Assembly (NCBI RefSeq): GCF_016907535.1
Contig: NZ_JAFBCF010000001.1
Span: 2,790,001-2,854,000 of the forward strand
Direction: 5' to 3'
DNA from: Microlunatus panaciterrae
GTDB taxonomy: Bacteria > Actinomycetota > Actinomycetes > Propionibacteriales > Propionibacteriaceae
Length of the DNA stretch: 64,000 nucleotides
Position numbers and translations under genes: made by a program. Positions 36,801 through 47,111 of this stretch are shown one piece after another. Numbering within the stretch: the stretch's first letter is position 1; every line of letters starts with the position of its first letter. The notes under the pieces are model-generated. The model ran no database searches and was not told the DNA's origin. It saw only the letters and a list, made by a program, of their open reading frames with translations.

Positions 36801-37670
36801 CTATGTGGATGTCATCGAGCCCTGTTCGTCGGCGGTGCCGTCGTGATGCAGCTGGCACAAGGTGGTGGCGATGTCGAACGCGATCCGCCGGTTGCTGGTC
36901 AGCGACAGGTGACCGACACCGCGCACGGGGATGTTGCGTACGTTCAGGTCCGGGTGCACGATCCGGGCGTTCGCGCTCGGGTGGATCAGCTGGTCGAGGT
37001 TGCTGTAGAAGGCCACGAAACGGGTCGAGCAGTCGGGCGCCGGCTCGGCCAGCTCGGCAATCAGGTCCGAGGATGGCTTGAGCTGGCGGATGAGCGGCAG
37101 CAGCTGGCCGGCCAGGGCGAGGTTCGTGCCCTGGTGAGGGGTGCCGAGGGTCACCAGCGTATGGACCCGGGCATCACCGCCCATCCGCTGGACGTAGTAG
37201 CGGGCGATCAGCCCACCCAGGCTGTGTCCGATGACGTGGATCCGCTCATACCCGCTCTCCTCGGACAGCCGATCGATCGCCTCGGCCAGCTTGACCGCGG
37301 TCCTGGGAACGTCCCGGGTCAGCAGGCCGTAGTCGAACGAGGAGATGTTGGTGAACCCCCGTCGCTGAAGGGCACGCTCGAGCACCGCGAAGATCGAATG
37401 GTTGTCGATGATGCCGTGCACCAGCAGGATCGGGGTCGCCGCGGCGTCGACGTCGTGGTGCACCAGCCCGCGCTGCTGCGGGGACAGCCCCTGAAGGTCG
37501 TGTCGGGCGTGCGCCCGGCCCGAGGACGACGACGGCTCCGACAGCAGGCCGACCGGGTACATCATCAGATGGGCCGCGGTCCACCCCGCCTCGACCGCGA
37601 TGCCGGAGGCGAATCGGGCGAGGTCCTGGGTCAGGGCGCGAGAGAACTCCTCGATCGACGCTGCGGGCAC
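36801..37670 (-). CDS. Alpha/beta-hydrolase, lipase family
   Basis: A 289-aa hydrolase. [14 protein letters not shown] is the oxyanion-hole HG strand, and the nucleophile elbow GHSLGG has Ser150. [14 protein letters not shown] is a lipase-family signature, and a C-terminal histidine ([10 protein letters not shown]) completes the triad. There is no signal peptide by eye, but residues 18-45 contain a hydrophobic helix. It probably cleaves ester bonds of acyl lipids. GTG at 37670 is the start. It is divergent from the B12-binding gene. Confidence 0.85.
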   Translation of the reverse strand: MPAASIEEFSRALTQDLARFASGIAVEAGWTAAHLMMYPVGLLSEPSSSSGRAHARHDLQGLSPQQRGLVHHDVDAAATPILLVHGIIDNHSIFAVLERALQRRGFTNISSFDYGLLTRDVPRTAVKLAEAIDRLSEESGYERIHVIGHSLGGLIARYYVQRMGGDARVHTLVTLGTPHQGTNLALAGQLLPLIRQLKPSSDLIAELAEPAPDCSTRFVAFYSNLDQLIHPSANARIVHPDLNVRNIPVRGVGHLSLTSNRRIAFDIATTLCQLHHDGTADEQGSMTST

Positions 37671-37703
37671 GGCGAAAGCCTACCTCCGGGTAATGTGGCC
37701 GAC

Positions 37704-38120
37704 GTGGAGACGACGGGATCACCGCTGCGCGTGGTGGTGGCCAAGCCGGGGCTGGACGGTCATGACCGGGGTGCCAAGGTGGTGGCGCGGGCCCTGCGGG
37801 ATGCGGGTATGGAGGTCATCTACACCGGCCTGCACCAGACGCCGGAGCAGATCGTCAACACCGCCATCGCTGAGGACGCCGACGCGATCGGTCTGAGCGT
37901 GCTGTCCGGCGCCCACATGACCCTGTTCGCCAGGGTCACCAAGCTGCTCGAGCAGGCTGGCGCGGGCGACATCGTGGTCTTCGGCGGCGGCATCATCCCG
38001 GAGGCCGACCGGGCCGCGCTCGCCGAGCTGGGGGTCAGGCAGGTCTTCACTCCGGGCGCCACCATGGCCGAGATCGTCCGGTGGGTCGAGGCCAACGTCC
38101 GGCGCGCCGACGACCTGTGA
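37704..38120 (+). CDS. Stand-alone cobalamin (B12)-binding domain protein
   Basis: A 138-aa protein that is all B12-binding domain, equivalent to the C-terminal part of methylmalonyl-CoA mutase. The D-x-H-x2-G cobalt-ligand motif is D18-H20-G23 in [14 protein letters not shown]. The following GLSVLSGAH and [12 protein letters not shown] loops hold the cofactor tail. No mutase catalytic subunit is nearby. It lies 186 bp before sucC, which fits propionate/succinyl-CoA metabolism. TAATGT (37691-37696) lies 7 nt before the GTG at 37704, suggesting a leaderless start; the GTG at 37695 overlaps that box. Confidence 0.88.
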   Translation: METTGSPLRVVVAKPGLDGHDRGAKVVARALRDAGMEVIYTGLHQTPEQIVNTAIAEDADAIGLSVLSGAHMTLFARVTKLLEQAGAGDIVVFGGGIIPEADRAALAELGVRQVFTPGATMAEIVRWVEANVRRADDL

Positions 38121-38200
38121 CGGCTGCCGCGGCATCCGCGGGATGGGCCGAATGCTGGCCAAGATCGGCACCTGGGAGGCCGGACCCCGGTCGCGCCCAT

Positions 38201-38206
38201 TAGGCT
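38201..38206 (+). promoter_or_regulatory. Possible -10 box for sucCD
   Basis: TAGGCT at 38201-38206 would give a leader of about 95 nt before the sucC GTG. No clear -35 is seen. Confidence 0.35.
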
Positions 38207-38306
38207 CACATCGTCCGACCCGATCGGGCCATACCTACCGACTGACGGTCTGCGCCGTGGGCCATCAAGTAGCCGGGAGTTGTCAGAGAGCGAGGATGAA
38301 GCCGTC

Positions 38307-39509
38307 GTGGATCTTTACGAATACCAGGCGCGCGACCTGTTTGAGGCGCACGGAGTGCCGGTGCTGAGGAGCATCACCGCCACCACACCGGAGGAAGCCA
38401 AGGCCGCAGCGGAGCAGCTCGGCACCCCCGTCGTGGTGGTCAAGGCCCAGGTGAAGACCGGAGGCCGCGGCAAGGCCGGCGGTGTCAAGGTCGCCAAAGG
38501 CCCGGACGAGGCTGCCGCCCGGGCAGCGGAGATCCTTGGCCTCGACATCAAGGGCCACCCAGTCAAGACCGTCATGGTGGCCGAGGGCGCCGACATCGCC
38601 GAGGAGTACTACTTCTCGCTGCTGCTGGACCGGGCCAACCGCACCTATCTGGCGATGTGCAGCAAAGAGGGCGGCATGGACATCGAGCAACTCGCCGTCG
38701 AGCGGCCGGAGGCGTTGGCCAAGGTTCCGGTCGACCCCACAGTCGGCATCGACCAGGCCAAGGCGGACGAGATCGTCGCCGCTGCCGGCTTCGACGAGGG
38801 TGCCGGCTTCGACGCTGCCACCCGGGCCGAGATTGCCCGGGTGCTGCAGCTGCTGGGCAAGGTCTACCTGGAGTCCGATGCCACCCTGGTCGAGGTCAAC
38901 CCGCTGGTGAAGACGGGCGACGGCGCGATCATCGCCCTCGACGGCAAGGTGACACTGGACGAGAACGCCGACTTCCGGCACCCCGAGTTCGCCGCACTGG
39001 TGGACAACTCCGCGACGGACCCGCTGGAGCAGGCGGCCAAGGAGAAGGGTCTCAACTACGTCAAGCTGGACGGCTCCGTCGGCATCATCGGCAACGGCGC
39101 GGGCCTGGTGATGAGCACCCTGGACGTCGTCGCCTACGCCGGTGAGGAGTTCGCCGGCCAGCCCAGACCCGCCAACTTCCTGGACATCGGCGGCGGTGCG
39201 AGCGCCGAGGTGATGGCGAACGGCCTCGAGATCATCCTCGGTGACGCGCAGGTCAAGAGCGTCTTCGTCAACGTCTTCGGCGGCATCACCGCCTGCGACG
39301 CGGTGGCGAACGGCATCGTTCAGGCCTACGAGCTGCTCGCGTCGCGGAATGAGCACGTGACGAAGCCACTCGTGGTCCGGCTGGACGGCAACAACGCCGA
39401 CGAGGGGCGGCGGATCCTCGCCGACGCCCAGCTGGAACGCCTGGAGCAGGTGGACACGATGGACGGCGCGGCCCGCCGGGCCGCCGAGCTCGCCGCCGCC
39501 GCGAACTGA
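38307..39509 (+). CDS. sucC: Succinyl-CoA synthetase (ADP/GDP-forming), beta subunit
   Basis: The beta subunit binds nucleotide and completes the TCA-cycle step succinyl-CoA + ADP + Pi to succinate + ATP + CoA. Its ATP-grasp domain starts [17 protein letters not shown], with [21 protein letters not shown] and [15 protein letters not shown]. The beta-alpha-beta CoA-ligase end has [20 protein letters not shown] and [17 protein letters not shown]. The GTG at 38307 is chosen because the protein then begins MDLYEYQ like its homologues (400 aa). sucD follows 13 bp downstream. Confidence 0.95.
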   Translation: MDLYEYQARDLFEAHGVPVLRSITATTPEEAKAAAEQLGTPVVVVKAQVKTGGRGKAGGVKVAKGPDEAAARAAEILGLDIKGHPVKTVMVAEGADIAEEYYFSLLLDRANRTYLAMCSKEGGMDIEQLAVERPEALAKVPVDPTVGIDQAKADEIVAAAGFDEGAGFDAATRAEIARVLQLLGKVYLESDATLVEVNPLVKTGDGAIIALDGKVTLDENADFRHPEFAALVDNSATDPLEQAAKEKGLNYVKLDGSVGIIGNGAGLVMSTLDVVAYAGEEFAGQPRPANFLDIGGGASAEVMANGLEIILGDAQVKSVFVNVFGGITACDAVANGIVQAYELLASRNEHVTKPLVVRLDGNNADEGRRILADAQLERLEQVDTMDGAARRAAELAAAAN

Positions 39510-39522
39510 GACGGAGCAGAAC

Positions 39523-40410
39523 ATGGCAATCTTCCTGAATGCAGAGTCCAAGGTCATCGTCCAGGGCATGACGGGGTCGGAGGGACGCAAACACACCCAG
39601 CGGATGCTCAACTCCGGCACCGCCATCGTCGGCGGCGTCACGCCCGGGAAGGGTGGTCAGTCGGTCGAGTTCGAAGGCGCCACTGTCCCGGTCTTCAACT
39701 CGGTGGGGGAGGCGGTCGAGGCGACCGGAGCCGACGTCACCGTCATCTTCGTCCCGGCCAAGTTCACCAAGTCCGCCGTGGTGGAGGCGATCGAGGCGGA
39801 GATCCCGCTGGCGGTGGTGATCACCGAGGGTGTCCCGGTCAAGGACACCGCGGAGTTCTTCACTCTCTCGCAGGCATCCGGAACCCGCCTGATCGGGCCG
39901 AACTGCCCAGGGCTGATCTCGCCCGGACAGTCCAATGCGGGCATCATCCCTGCCGACATCACCAAGGCGGGAAGAGTCGGGCTCGTGTCCAAGTCGGGGA
40001 CGCTGACCTATCAGATGATGTACGAGCTGCGTGACTTCGGCTTCTCCTCGGCGGTCGGTATCGGTGGCGACCCGATCATCGGGACCACCCACATCGACGC
40101 CCTGCGCGCGTTCCAGGAGGACCCGGAGACCGACGCGATCGTCATGATCGGTGAGATCGGCGGGGACGCCGAGGAGCGGGCGGCTGAGTTCATCCAGGCG
40201 AACGTGACCAAGCCGGTCGTGGGTTACGTCGCCGGCTTCACCGCGCCCGAGGGCAAGACGATGGGCCACGCCGGCGCCATCGTCTCCGGCTCGAGCGGCA
40301 CGGCGGCAGCGAAGAAGGAGGCTCTCGAGGCGGCCGGGGTCCGGGTCGGCAAGACGCCCAGCGAGACCGCCGACCTGATGCGCGAGATCATGCGGGGGCT
40401 CGGCGGCTGA
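39523..40410 (+). CDS. sucD: Succinyl-CoA synthetase, alpha subunit
   Basis: The alpha subunit binds CoA and carries the phospho-histidine. Its Rossmann start is [20 protein letters not shown], followed by [27 protein letters not shown] and the active-site His in [17 protein letters not shown]. The length of 295 aa is normal. It is the second gene of sucCD and is followed by a strong bidirectional hairpin. Confidence 0.97.
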   Translation: MAIFLNAESKVIVQGMTGSEGRKHTQRMLNSGTAIVGGVTPGKGGQSVEFEGATVPVFNSVGEAVEATGADVTVIFVPAKFTKSAVVEAIEAEIPLAVVITEGVPVKDTAEFFTLSQASGTRLIGPNCPGLISPGQSNAGIIPADITKAGRVGLVSKSGTLTYQMMYELRDFGFSSAVGIGGDPIIGTTHIDALRAFQEDPETDAIVMIGEIGGDAEERAAEFIQANVTKPVVGYVAGFTAPEGKTMGHAGAIVSGSSGTAAAKKEALEAAGVRVGKTPSETADLMREIMRGLGG

Positions 40411-40458
40411 CACCGCGATCCGTGGCCGTCGATGCCCATCGGCGGTCCGCACATGAGG

Positions 40459-40492
40459 ACAGGGTCTCGAACCGGGAGGTTCGAGACCCTGT
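40459..40492. terminator. Bidirectional terminator after sucD
   Basis: ACAGGGTCTCGAACC (40459-40473) and GGTTCGAGACCCTGT (40478-40492) form a perfect 15-bp stem with a GGGA loop between convergent genes. Confidence 0.88.
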
Positions 40493-40519
40493 GTCGTTGC
40501 TGCGCGGTAGCGCGAAGGC

Positions 40520-42151
40520 TTACTTCACCTGGCTGGCACGCTGCCCGGCACGGACATTCAGGCTCTGCCACTGCCCGTCGGTGAAGTCGAACCCCTTGCC
40601 GGTCGGCAGGAAGGTATAGACGACCTTGGTGCCGGCCGAGCCGATGCCGACCCGGTAAGTCGCTGTGGTCTTGGCGTCGACCTTCTGCCGGACGGTCATC
40701 ACCCAGCCGGCCACCGGCGTGCGCTGGGCGCCTATGCCGGAGAACTTCTTCTCGCCGCTGACCGAGGCGGTCAGCGACCGTTTGCCGCATTTGTTCAGGT
40801 TGTCGCGGACCTTGGTGACCAGGCTGTCGGCCTGCTTGGCGTCCGGCATCGTCAGCAGCACCTCATCCAGGCCGAAGGACTCCGGTACGTCGGCGTTCTC
40901 GGCCAGCAGGTATGCCCGCGCCCTGCGGTCCGTCGGACCCTTAACCGTGCTGAAGGCGAGGCCCTCGCAGCCGCTGAACAGATCCTTGACGCCGCCCGGG
41001 ATGTCTCCCGACCAGACGCCTTCCTGGCCCTTCACCGGCGGGATGTCGGCCGTTGCCAGGAAACCGGGCTGGTCGCCGCCCAGCGGCGGAGGGCCGGCGC
41101 TGACGGTCACATTGGTGGCACACAGTCCCACTGCGGCCGTGCACTGGTCGTTGGTGACCTGCCCCAGCGCGTCGGCAACGGCTTTCGGTGCCACCGCGGA
41201 GCCGTCCCGGGCCACGTCGACGATGTTGACGACCCGTCCGGTGCGGTTCAGCACCAGGGTGCGGAACTGGGTCTTGCCGTCGGAGATCGCGACGACGACC
41301 CCGACAGCCTGGTTGCCGAGGTTGGACACGACGGCGCCGGACTCGATATGGGCGAAGTCCATCGGACAGCCACCCAGGGCCTGCGACATCGCCGTGTACG
41401 CCTGGGTCGCCTCGTCGGCGCTGGCGTAGGCGTCCGCCTGGTGCAGCACCGCCGGGGCGTCCTTGCCGTCAGAGGCCAGGGTCCGCAGAATGGTCTGCTG
41501 CGGCTGCGGGGTGCCCTCCGCCGGTTGGGCCGGGGTACAGGCCGCCTGCGGGGCGTTGTCGCCGCGGCCCTTCTGGGTCAGCGCGACCTTCCAGGCCCGC
41601 TTGCCGTCGATCCGCTTGGCATCCTTCGCCGTGAGCATCGACGTATCACTGAGCAGGACGCCGGCATCGGCCGGTGCAGCGCTGCTCTGCTCGCCGCCGG
41701 AACCGGTCGTCGATCTGGTGCGACCGGGGCCGGCCTGAGCGTCGTCGCCGAGTGAGATGACCGCGTAGCCGACGGCCAGACCGAGCACGACGACAGCGGC
41801 TACCGCTCCCACCAGCAGTGCGAGCCGGGAGCGCTGAGTGAACCGCGAGCCGATTCCAGCTGTCTCGTCGGTCGCATCGGAGTCGTCCAGCGTCTCCGCG
41901 TCGCTGGTCGAACGTGCCCGGGACCCTCTGCTGTCGGAGCGCTCGGCCACCCGGGAGCGGATGGTCCGAGGAAGCACGGTGGTCTCCACCTCGGAGGCGC
42001 TGGCGCCCCCCGGCCGGGGCTGGTCAGCGGCGGCGCTCTCGGAGTCGTGGTCGCCCGCGTCCTCGGTGGTCGGCTCGACGGTGGCGGGGTCGTCGGGGGT
42101 CTCCACCCAGGCGCGACGAGGGCGGTATTCCTCAGGCTCCTGGCCCACCAT
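40520..42151 (-). CDS. Single-helix anchored protein with large extracellular sensor-like region
   Basis: A 543-aa protein. The N-terminal 108 residues are acidic and disordered, one transmembrane helix lies at about 109-134 (RLALLVGAVAAVVVLGLAVGYAVISL), and a Ser/Gly linker leads to two similar about 190-aa extracellular domains with paired cysteines (CTPAQP/CPMDF, CTAAVGLC, SGCEGL, LNKCGKR). The domains resemble PknH-type sensor domains found outside actinobacterial membranes. No kinase domain is attached. The function is unknown. Confidence 0.75.
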   Translation of the reverse strand: MVGQEPEEYRPRRAWVETPDDPATVEPTTEDAGDHDSESAAADQPRPGGASASEVETTVLPRTIRSRVAERSDSRGSRARSTSDAETLDDSDATDETAGIGSRFTQRSRLALLVGAVAAVVVLGLAVGYAVISLGDDAQAGPGRTRSTTGSGGEQSSAAPADAGVLLSDTSMLTAKDAKRIDGKRAWKVALTQKGRGDNAPQAACTPAQPAEGTPQPQQTILRTLASDGKDAPAVLHQADAYASADEATQAYTAMSQALGGCPMDFAHIESGAVVSNLGNQAVGVVVAISDGKTQFRTLVLNRTGRVVNIVDVARDGSAVAPKAVADALGQVTNDQCTAAVGLCATNVTVSAGPPPLGGDQPGFLATADIPPVKGQEGVWSGDIPGGVKDLFSGCEGLAFSTVKGPTDRRARAYLLAENADVPESFGLDEVLLTMPDAKQADSLVTKVRDNLNKCGKRSLTASVSGEKKFSGIGAQRTPVAGWVMTVRQKVDAKTTATYRVGIGSAGTKVVYTFLPTGKGFDFTDGQWQSLNVRAGQRASQVK

Positions 42152-42278
42152 GCAGCAATCTCCTCAACGATCTTGGCCCGCGGACGGCTCGGTCGCCCGG
42201 GCACGGACCATCAAACTTTACCTGCTGCGGGCGTGTCTAGGCGATTTGAGCAGTGGCGTCGGAGAGCATGAGAGGAAT

Positions 42279-43517
42279 ATGGCTTCCCTCTTGTCCCCCC
42301 GTCGGGGCAGCTCCGACATCCACCTCACTGCCACCGTCCCGCTGCAGGAGGTGCTCCAGCCGCGACCCGAGGAGCCGGTCGAGCCGCCGTTCGGCTGGGC
42401 GCTGGTGAGCGTGGTCGGGGGACTGTCGGCTGCCGCCTTCGGCTGGGTGCTGGTCGCCGGCCTCGCTGTGGTCGGTTGGCTGGCAGCCGACACAGGTTCG
42501 TTGCCGTCGGCGCTGGCGGTCGGCACCCAGCTCTGGCTGCTCGCCAACGGAGGCGGTGCACACCTCGGCGGCCTCCGGCCGACGCTGGTGCCGTTGGGAG
42601 TCACAGCGGTCTTCGCCGTCATGCTCAGCCGCTTCGCTGCTGTCGCAGGGCGGCAGGCGTCCGGCGACCAGGTCCGTCCGATCCGCGCCTGGTCGCGGAT
42701 CGTGGCCATCATGACGTCGGTCTACACCGTCGCGGTTGGAGTCGTCGCACTGCTCGCCGGGGGGCCCGGGCAGGCCGGCCGGGCGGCTGTCGGTGCTCTG
42801 CTGATCTCCGCCATCGCCTCCGCCTGGGGCAGCCACCGCGCCCTGGAGCTCCGACCCGCCGAGCTGCTTCCGGCCTGGGGCCGCTCGGTGCCGGTGGCTG
42901 TCGCCGGCGCCATGCTGACGATGGTGCTCGCCGGCAGTGCAGCCCTGGTGGCCGCCCTGGTGGCGAACTTCAGCCGGGTCGAGCAGCTCGGCACCGTCCT
43001 GCAGACCGGTGTCGCCGGCGGCATCGCCCTGCTCGCCCTCCAGCTCGCGTTCGCGCCGAATGCGGTGCTGTGGGCGGCCAGCTATGCCCTGGGTGCCGGT
43101 TTCTCCGTCGGCGACGGGTCGCTGGTCAGCCCGACCAGCACCGACCTCGGGGTACTGCCGGGGCTGCCGATCCTGGGGGCGCTGCCGGCCGAGGGCCCGG
43201 GCGACGACCGGTACTTCTGGTGGCTCGCCGCCGGCGTACTCGCCGGAGCGGTGGCGGCCCTGCTGGTGATGCGGGGACGGCCGTCGGCGCGGTTCGATGA
43301 GACGAGCCTGGTCGGTGGGCTGGCCGGAGCGCTCTCCGGGCTGGCGTTCGTAGCGCTGGCCTGGGCGGCCGGTGGGGATCTGGGCAGCGGTCGACTGTCC
43401 GACCTCGGCCCGAGGCTGGGGCCGCTGCTGGTGATGGCCGTCACCCTGATGGGCCTGTCGGGGATGGTCGCCGGCCTGCTACTGGGGTTGGTCCGGCGGC
43501 GACGCTCCCCTCGGTAG
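42279..43517 (+). CDS. DUF6350-type polytopic membrane protein
   Basis: A 412-aa protein with about ten transmembrane helices and few charged residues between them. Positions such as WLLANGGGAHLGG and WGSHRALELRPAELLPAWGRSVPVAV resemble the actinobacterial DUF6350 family, which is usually encoded right before purN as here. The ATG at 42279 is preceded by AGAGGA. The open frame continues 440 bp upstream, but that part overlaps the divergent anchored protein. The function is unknown. Confidence 0.82.
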   Translation: MASLLSPRRGSSDIHLTATVPLQEVLQPRPEEPVEPPFGWALVSVVGGLSAAAFGWVLVAGLAVVGWLAADTGSLPSALAVGTQLWLLANGGGAHLGGLRPTLVPLGVTAVFAVMLSRFAAVAGRQASGDQVRPIRAWSRIVAIMTSVYTVAVGVVALLAGGPGQAGRAAVGALLISAIASAWGSHRALELRPAELLPAWGRSVPVAVAGAMLTMVLAGSAALVAALVANFSRVEQLGTVLQTGVAGGIALLALQLAFAPNAVLWAASYALGAGFSVGDGSLVSPTSTDLGVLPGLPILGALPAEGPGDDRYFWWLAAGVLAGAVAALLVMRGRPSARFDETSLVGGLAGALSGLAFVALAWAAGGDLGSGRLSDLGPRLGPLLVMAVTLMGLSGMVAGLLLGLVRRRRSPR

Positions 43518-43567
43518 CCGGACCGGCCCGGGTGGGCCCGACTGGCGGCGCGAGCCACCGGGGTCGA

Positions 43568-43573
43568 TAGGCT
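43568..43573 (+). promoter_or_regulatory. -10 box TAGGCT of purN
   Basis: TAGGCT ends 7 nt before the GTG at 43581, which leaves no ribosome site and points to a leaderless purN message. Confidence 0.55.
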
Positions 43574-43580
43574 GCCTCCC

Positions 43581-44171
43581 GTGGCTTCACGTCTGGTGGT
43601 CCTGGTGTCCGGCACGGGCACCCTGCTCCAGACCCTGATCGACGCCTGCGCCGACGCGGAGTTCGGGGCCGAGGTCGTCGCTGTCGGGTCGGACCGGCCG
43701 GACATCCCCGCGCTGGAGCGGGCCGAGCGGGCCTCGATCCCGACCTTCGTCCATCCGCTGGCCAAGGGTGCGGACCGGATCGCGTGGGACCGTGAGCTCA
43801 CCGCCCTGGTGGACAGGTATAACCCGGACCTGGTGGTCAGTGCGGGATTCATGAAGCTGGTGGGGACCGACTTCCTGGCCCGCTTCGGCGGCCGCATGAT
43901 CAACACCCACCCGGCCCTGCTGCCGTCGTTTCCCGGCATGCACGGACCGAGGGACGCGCTCGCGTACGGTGTGAAGGTCACCGGCGCCACCGTGTTCCTG
44001 GTCGACGAGGGGGTCGACAGCGGGACCATCCTTGCCCAGGCGGCCGTCGAGGTGCGGGCCGACGACACGGTCGACTCGCTGCACGAGCGGATCAAGGTGG
44101 CGGAACGACGACTGCTGCTGCAGACCGTTCGGGACTGGGAGACGGTCCGCGCCGGACTGACCAGACACTGA
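43581..44171 (+). CDS. purN: Phosphoribosylglycinamide formyltransferase
   Basis: PurN formylates GAR with 10-formyl-THF in purine synthesis. The 196-aa protein has VVLVSGTGTLLQTLIDAC (phosphate loop) and the catalytic Asn-His pair in INTHPALLPSFPGMHG. The asparate is in LVDEGVDSGTILAQ. The GTG at 43581 follows a -10 box. purH starts 51 bp after its stop, and folD, which supplies the cofactor, follows. Confidence 0.96.
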   Translation: MASRLVVLVSGTGTLLQTLIDACADAEFGAEVVAVGSDRPDIPALERAERASIPTFVHPLAKGADRIAWDRELTALVDRYNPDLVVSAGFMKLVGTDFLARFGGRMINTHPALLPSFPGMHGPRDALAYGVKVTGATVFLVDEGVDSGTILAQAAVEVRADDTVDSLHERIKVAERRLLLQTVRDWETVRAGLTRH

Positions 44172-44222
44172 TTCACCGACGTCTCGACCGACGTCGCCGA
44201 CAAGAGAGGTTCGCTGGGACTG

Positions 44223-45836
44223 ATGACCGAGACGACCGCACACCGCGACACGACACAGGCGAGCACCGGCTCGGCGGGCGGGGATCGCCGCCCGATCCGG
44301 CGCGCCCTGGTGTCCGCCTACGACAAGACCGGGCTGGTGGAGGTCGCCCGGGCCCTGGCGGAGGCCGGCGTGGAGCTGGTCTCCACCGGCTCCACCGCCG
44401 CCAGGATCGCCGAGGCGGGGCTGAGCGTGACCGAGGTGGAGCAGGTCACCGGCTTTCCCGAGTGTCTGGACGGCCGGGTGAAGACGCTGCATCCTGCGGT
44501 GCACGCGGGGCTGCTCGCCGACCAGCGGCTGGAGAGCCACCGGTCCCAGCTGGAGGAGCTCGAGATCAAGCCGTTCGACCTGCTCATCTCGAACCTGTAC
44601 CCGTTCACCGAGACGGTCTCTTCGGGCGCCACCGCCGACGAGTGCATCGAGCAGATCGACATCGGCGGACCATCCATGGTCCGGGGTGCCGCGAAGAACC
44701 ATGCCTCGGTGGCTGTGATCACCTCGCCGGCGCAGTACCCGCAGCTGCTGCAGGCGTTGGCGGCCGGCGGTTTCACGCTCGCCGAACGGCAGGCGCTGGC
44801 TGCTGCGGCCTATGTGCACACCGCGACCTACGACGTGGCCGTCGCCAGCTGGATGGGTTCGGTGGTGACCGACACCGGTGACGGCACCGGCTTCCCGGCC
44901 TGGGTGGGCGCCACCTGGAACCGGGCAGCCGTACTGCGCTACGGGGAGAACCCGCATCAGCGGGCGGCGTTGTACCGTGACGGCGACCGGACGGCTGGTC
45001 TGGCCGCGGCCGAGCAGCTGCACGGCAAGGAGATGTCCTACAACAACTACGTGGACGCCGACGCGGCCCGCCGGGCAGCCGGGGACTTCGACCAGCCGGC
45101 TGTCGCCATCATCAAGCACGCCAACCCCTGTGGCATCGCGATCGGGTCCGACATCGCCGAGGCGCACCGCAAGGCCCATGCCTGCGACCCGGTCTCGGCC
45201 TTCGGCGGGGTGATCGCAGCCAACCGAGAGGTCAGCGTCGAGATGGCCCGCCAGATCGCCGACGTCTTCACCGAGGTGGTGCTCGCGCCCGGCTACGCCG
45301 ACGGCGCCGTGGAGGTGCTGGCGGCCAAGAAGAACATCCGGCTGCTCGTGGTGGAGTCGTACCGGCGCGGCGGTGTCGAGTCGCGGCGGATCGACGGCGG
45401 CCTGCTGATGCAGTCCGTCGACTCGGTGGACGCCGACCACGACCGGGCCCCCAACTGGCAGCTGGTGACGGGAGATCCGGTCGGCGAGGACCTCTTGGTC
45501 GACCTCGAGTTCGCCTGGAAGGCCTGTCGGGCCGTGAAGTCGAACGCGATCCTGCTGGCTGCCGACGGAGCCTCGGTCGGGGTCGGGATGGGCCAGGTCA
45601 ACCGGGTCGACTCGGCTCGGCTGGCGGTGGAACGGGCGGGCGATCGGGTGGCCGGTTCGGTGGCGGCCTCCGACGCGTTCTTCCCGTTCGCCGACGGGCT
45701 GCAGATCCTGCTGGACGCAGGTGTCCGGGCCGTGGTGCAGCCCGGCGGGTCGGTCCGTGACAACGAGGTCATCGAAGCGGCGAAGGCCGCCGGGGTCACG
45801 ATGTACTTCACCGGCGCCCGGCACTTCTTCCACTGA
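44223..45836 (+). CDS. purH: Bifunctional AICAR transformylase/IMP cyclohydrolase
   Basis: PurH makes the last two steps to IMP. The 537-aa protein has the cyclohydrolase half ([44 protein letters not shown]) and the transformylase half ([31 protein letters not shown], ending [15 protein letters not shown]). The first 25 residues are a variable Thr/Ser-rich extension. GAGAGGTT precedes the ATG at 44223. Confidence 0.97.
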   Translation: MTETTAHRDTTQASTGSAGGDRRPIRRALVSAYDKTGLVEVARALAEAGVELVSTGSTAARIAEAGLSVTEVEQVTGFPECLDGRVKTLHPAVHAGLLADQRLESHRSQLEELEIKPFDLLISNLYPFTETVSSGATADECIEQIDIGGPSMVRGAAKNHASVAVITSPAQYPQLLQALAAGGFTLAERQALAAAAYVHTATYDVAVASWMGSVVTDTGDGTGFPAWVGATWNRAAVLRYGENPHQRAALYRDGDRTAGLAAAEQLHGKEMSYNNYVDADAARRAAGDFDQPAVAIIKHANPCGIAIGSDIAEAHRKAHACDPVSAFGGVIAANREVSVEMARQIADVFTEVVLAPGYADGAVEVLAAKKNIRLLVVESYRRGGVESRRIDGGLLMQSVDSVDADHDRAPNWQLVTGDPVGEDLLVDLEFAWKACRAVKSNAILLAADGASVGVGMGQVNRVDSARLAVERAGDRVAGSVAASDAFFPFADGLQILLDAGVRAVVQPGGSVRDNEVIEAAKAAGVTMYFTGARHFFH

Positions 45837-45865
45837 CGACCTCACCCAGACGAAGGACGGACGAG

Positions 45866-46723
45866 ATGACGGCACAGATCCTCGACGGAAAGGCCGCCGC
45901 CGCGGCCATCAAGGACGACCTGCGGACCAGGGTCGCGGTGTTGGCCGAACGGGGGATCGTCCCCGGGCTGGGCACGGTCCTGGTCGGCGACGACCCCGGC
46001 AGCCACGCCTACGTCGCCGGAAAGCACCGGGACTGCGCCCAGGTCGGCATCTCGTCCATCCAGGTCGAGCTGCCGGCCGACACCTCCCCGGCCGAGCTCG
46101 AGAAGCGGCTGGCCGAGCTCAACGCCGACCCCGCCTGCACCGGCTACATCGTTCAGCTTCCGCTGCCGAAGGGGCTGGACGACAACTGGGCGCTGGAGCT
46201 GGTCGACCCGGCCAAGGATGCTGACGGCCTGCATCCGATGAACCTCGGCCGGCTGGTGCTGATGGAGCCGGGTCCGCTGCCCTGCACCCCGCGCGGCATC
46301 GTCGACCTGATCCGACGTAACGGCATCGACCTCAACGGTGCGGAGGTGTGCGTGGTGGGCCGGGGGACAACGGTCGGTCGGCCGCTCGGGCTGCTACTTA
46401 CCAGACGGAGCGAGAACTCGACCGTGACCCTCTGCCACACCGGCACCCGTAACCTGGCTGATCATCTGCGTCGGGCCGATATCGTGATCGCGGCCGCGGG
46501 TGTTCCGGGCCTGGTGAAGGGCGACATGATCAAGCCCGGAGCGGTCGCGGTGGATGTGGGCATCACCCGGACCGAGGCCGGGCTGAAGGGTGATCTCGAT
46601 CCCAGCGTGCTCGAGGTGGCCAGCTGGGTGGCGCCGGTTCCCGGCGGGGTGGGTCCGATGACCAGGGCGATGCTGCTCAGCAATGTGGTCGAGCGGGCCG
46701 AGAGGCTCGCAGCCCAAAGCTGA
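45866..46723 (+). CDS. folD: Methylenetetrahydrofolate dehydrogenase/cyclohydrolase
   Basis: FolD converts 5,10-methylene-THF to 10-formyl-THF, the donor for PurN and PurH. Signatures are [25 protein letters not shown] (with the catalytic Lys near it), [14 protein letters not shown], and [20 protein letters not shown] for NADP binding. The length of 285 aa is usual. It is 29 bp after purH and 2 bp before the next gene, so it is part of the purine/one-carbon operon. Confidence 0.96.
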   Translation: MTAQILDGKAAAAAIKDDLRTRVAVLAERGIVPGLGTVLVGDDPGSHAYVAGKHRDCAQVGISSIQVELPADTSPAELEKRLAELNADPACTGYIVQLPLPKGLDDNWALELVDPAKDADGLHPMNLGRLVLMEPGPLPCTPRGIVDLIRRNGIDLNGAEVCVVGRGTTVGRPLGLLLTRRSENSTVTLCHTGTRNLADHLRRADIVIAAAGVPGLVKGDMIKPGAVAVDVGITRTEAGLKGDLDPSVLEVASWVAPVPGGVGPMTRAMLLSNVVERAERLAAQS

Positions 46724-46725
46724 TC

Positions 46726-47034
46726 ATGGTCAGAGACGACTCCGCCTCCTCCCGTGCCGCTGCCCGGTCGCTCAAGCAGTGGCCGTTGATGATCGTCGTC
46801 GGCGGAATCGTGATCGGCCTGGTGGTGATCTTCCTCGGCCAGTGGCGGTTCGGCTGCCTGGTGATCGGCAGTTCGCTCGGTGTCGGTGCCGTCGAGCGGA
46901 TCGCCCTGTCGAACAAGGAGGCGGGGCTGTTGCAGGTGCGCAGCCGGCCCTTCGACATCCTGGTCATGATCGCGATGGGGGCAGGCATCATCGCGCTGAC
47001 CATTCTGGTGCCCGAGGGCGGCACCGGTCGCTGA
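46726..47034 (+). CDS. DUF3017 membrane protein
   Basis: A 102-aa protein with three hydrophobic helices (MIVVGGIVIGLVVIFLGQWRFGCLVIGSSLGVGAVERI...FDILVMIAMGAGIIALTILV). It fits the DUF3017 family, which follows folD in many actinobacteria. The function is unknown. It begins 2 bp after the folD stop, so translation is probably coupled. Confidence 0.85.
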   Translation: MVRDDSASSRAAARSLKQWPLMIVVGGIVIGLVVIFLGQWRFGCLVIGSSLGVGAVERIALSNKEAGLLQVRSRPFDILVMIAMGAGIIALTILVPEGGTGR

Positions 47035-47042
47035 CCGCCGCC

Positions 47043-47111
47043 CGCGACAGCGAGCCGGATTCACTCGCGACAGCGATCCGGACTCACTCGCGACAGCGCT
47101 AAGGACTCAGC
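47043..47111. repeat. Three tandem 23-bp repeats
   Basis: Units at 47043-47065, 47066-47088 and 47089-47111 share CGCGACAGCG followed by a variable 2-3 nt and (C/A)GGA(T/C)TCA. It lies between convergent DUF3017 and M20 genes, and the third unit overlaps the M20 stop codon. Confidence 0.8.

Noticed and set aside
40478-40492. T-arm-like GGTTCGAGACCC
   Set aside because: It is the right arm of a perfect 15-bp terminator hairpin; no acceptor or anticodon stem around it.
47043-47111. Possible CRISPR array
   Set aside because: Only three directly adjacent 23-bp units without spacers and no cas genes.
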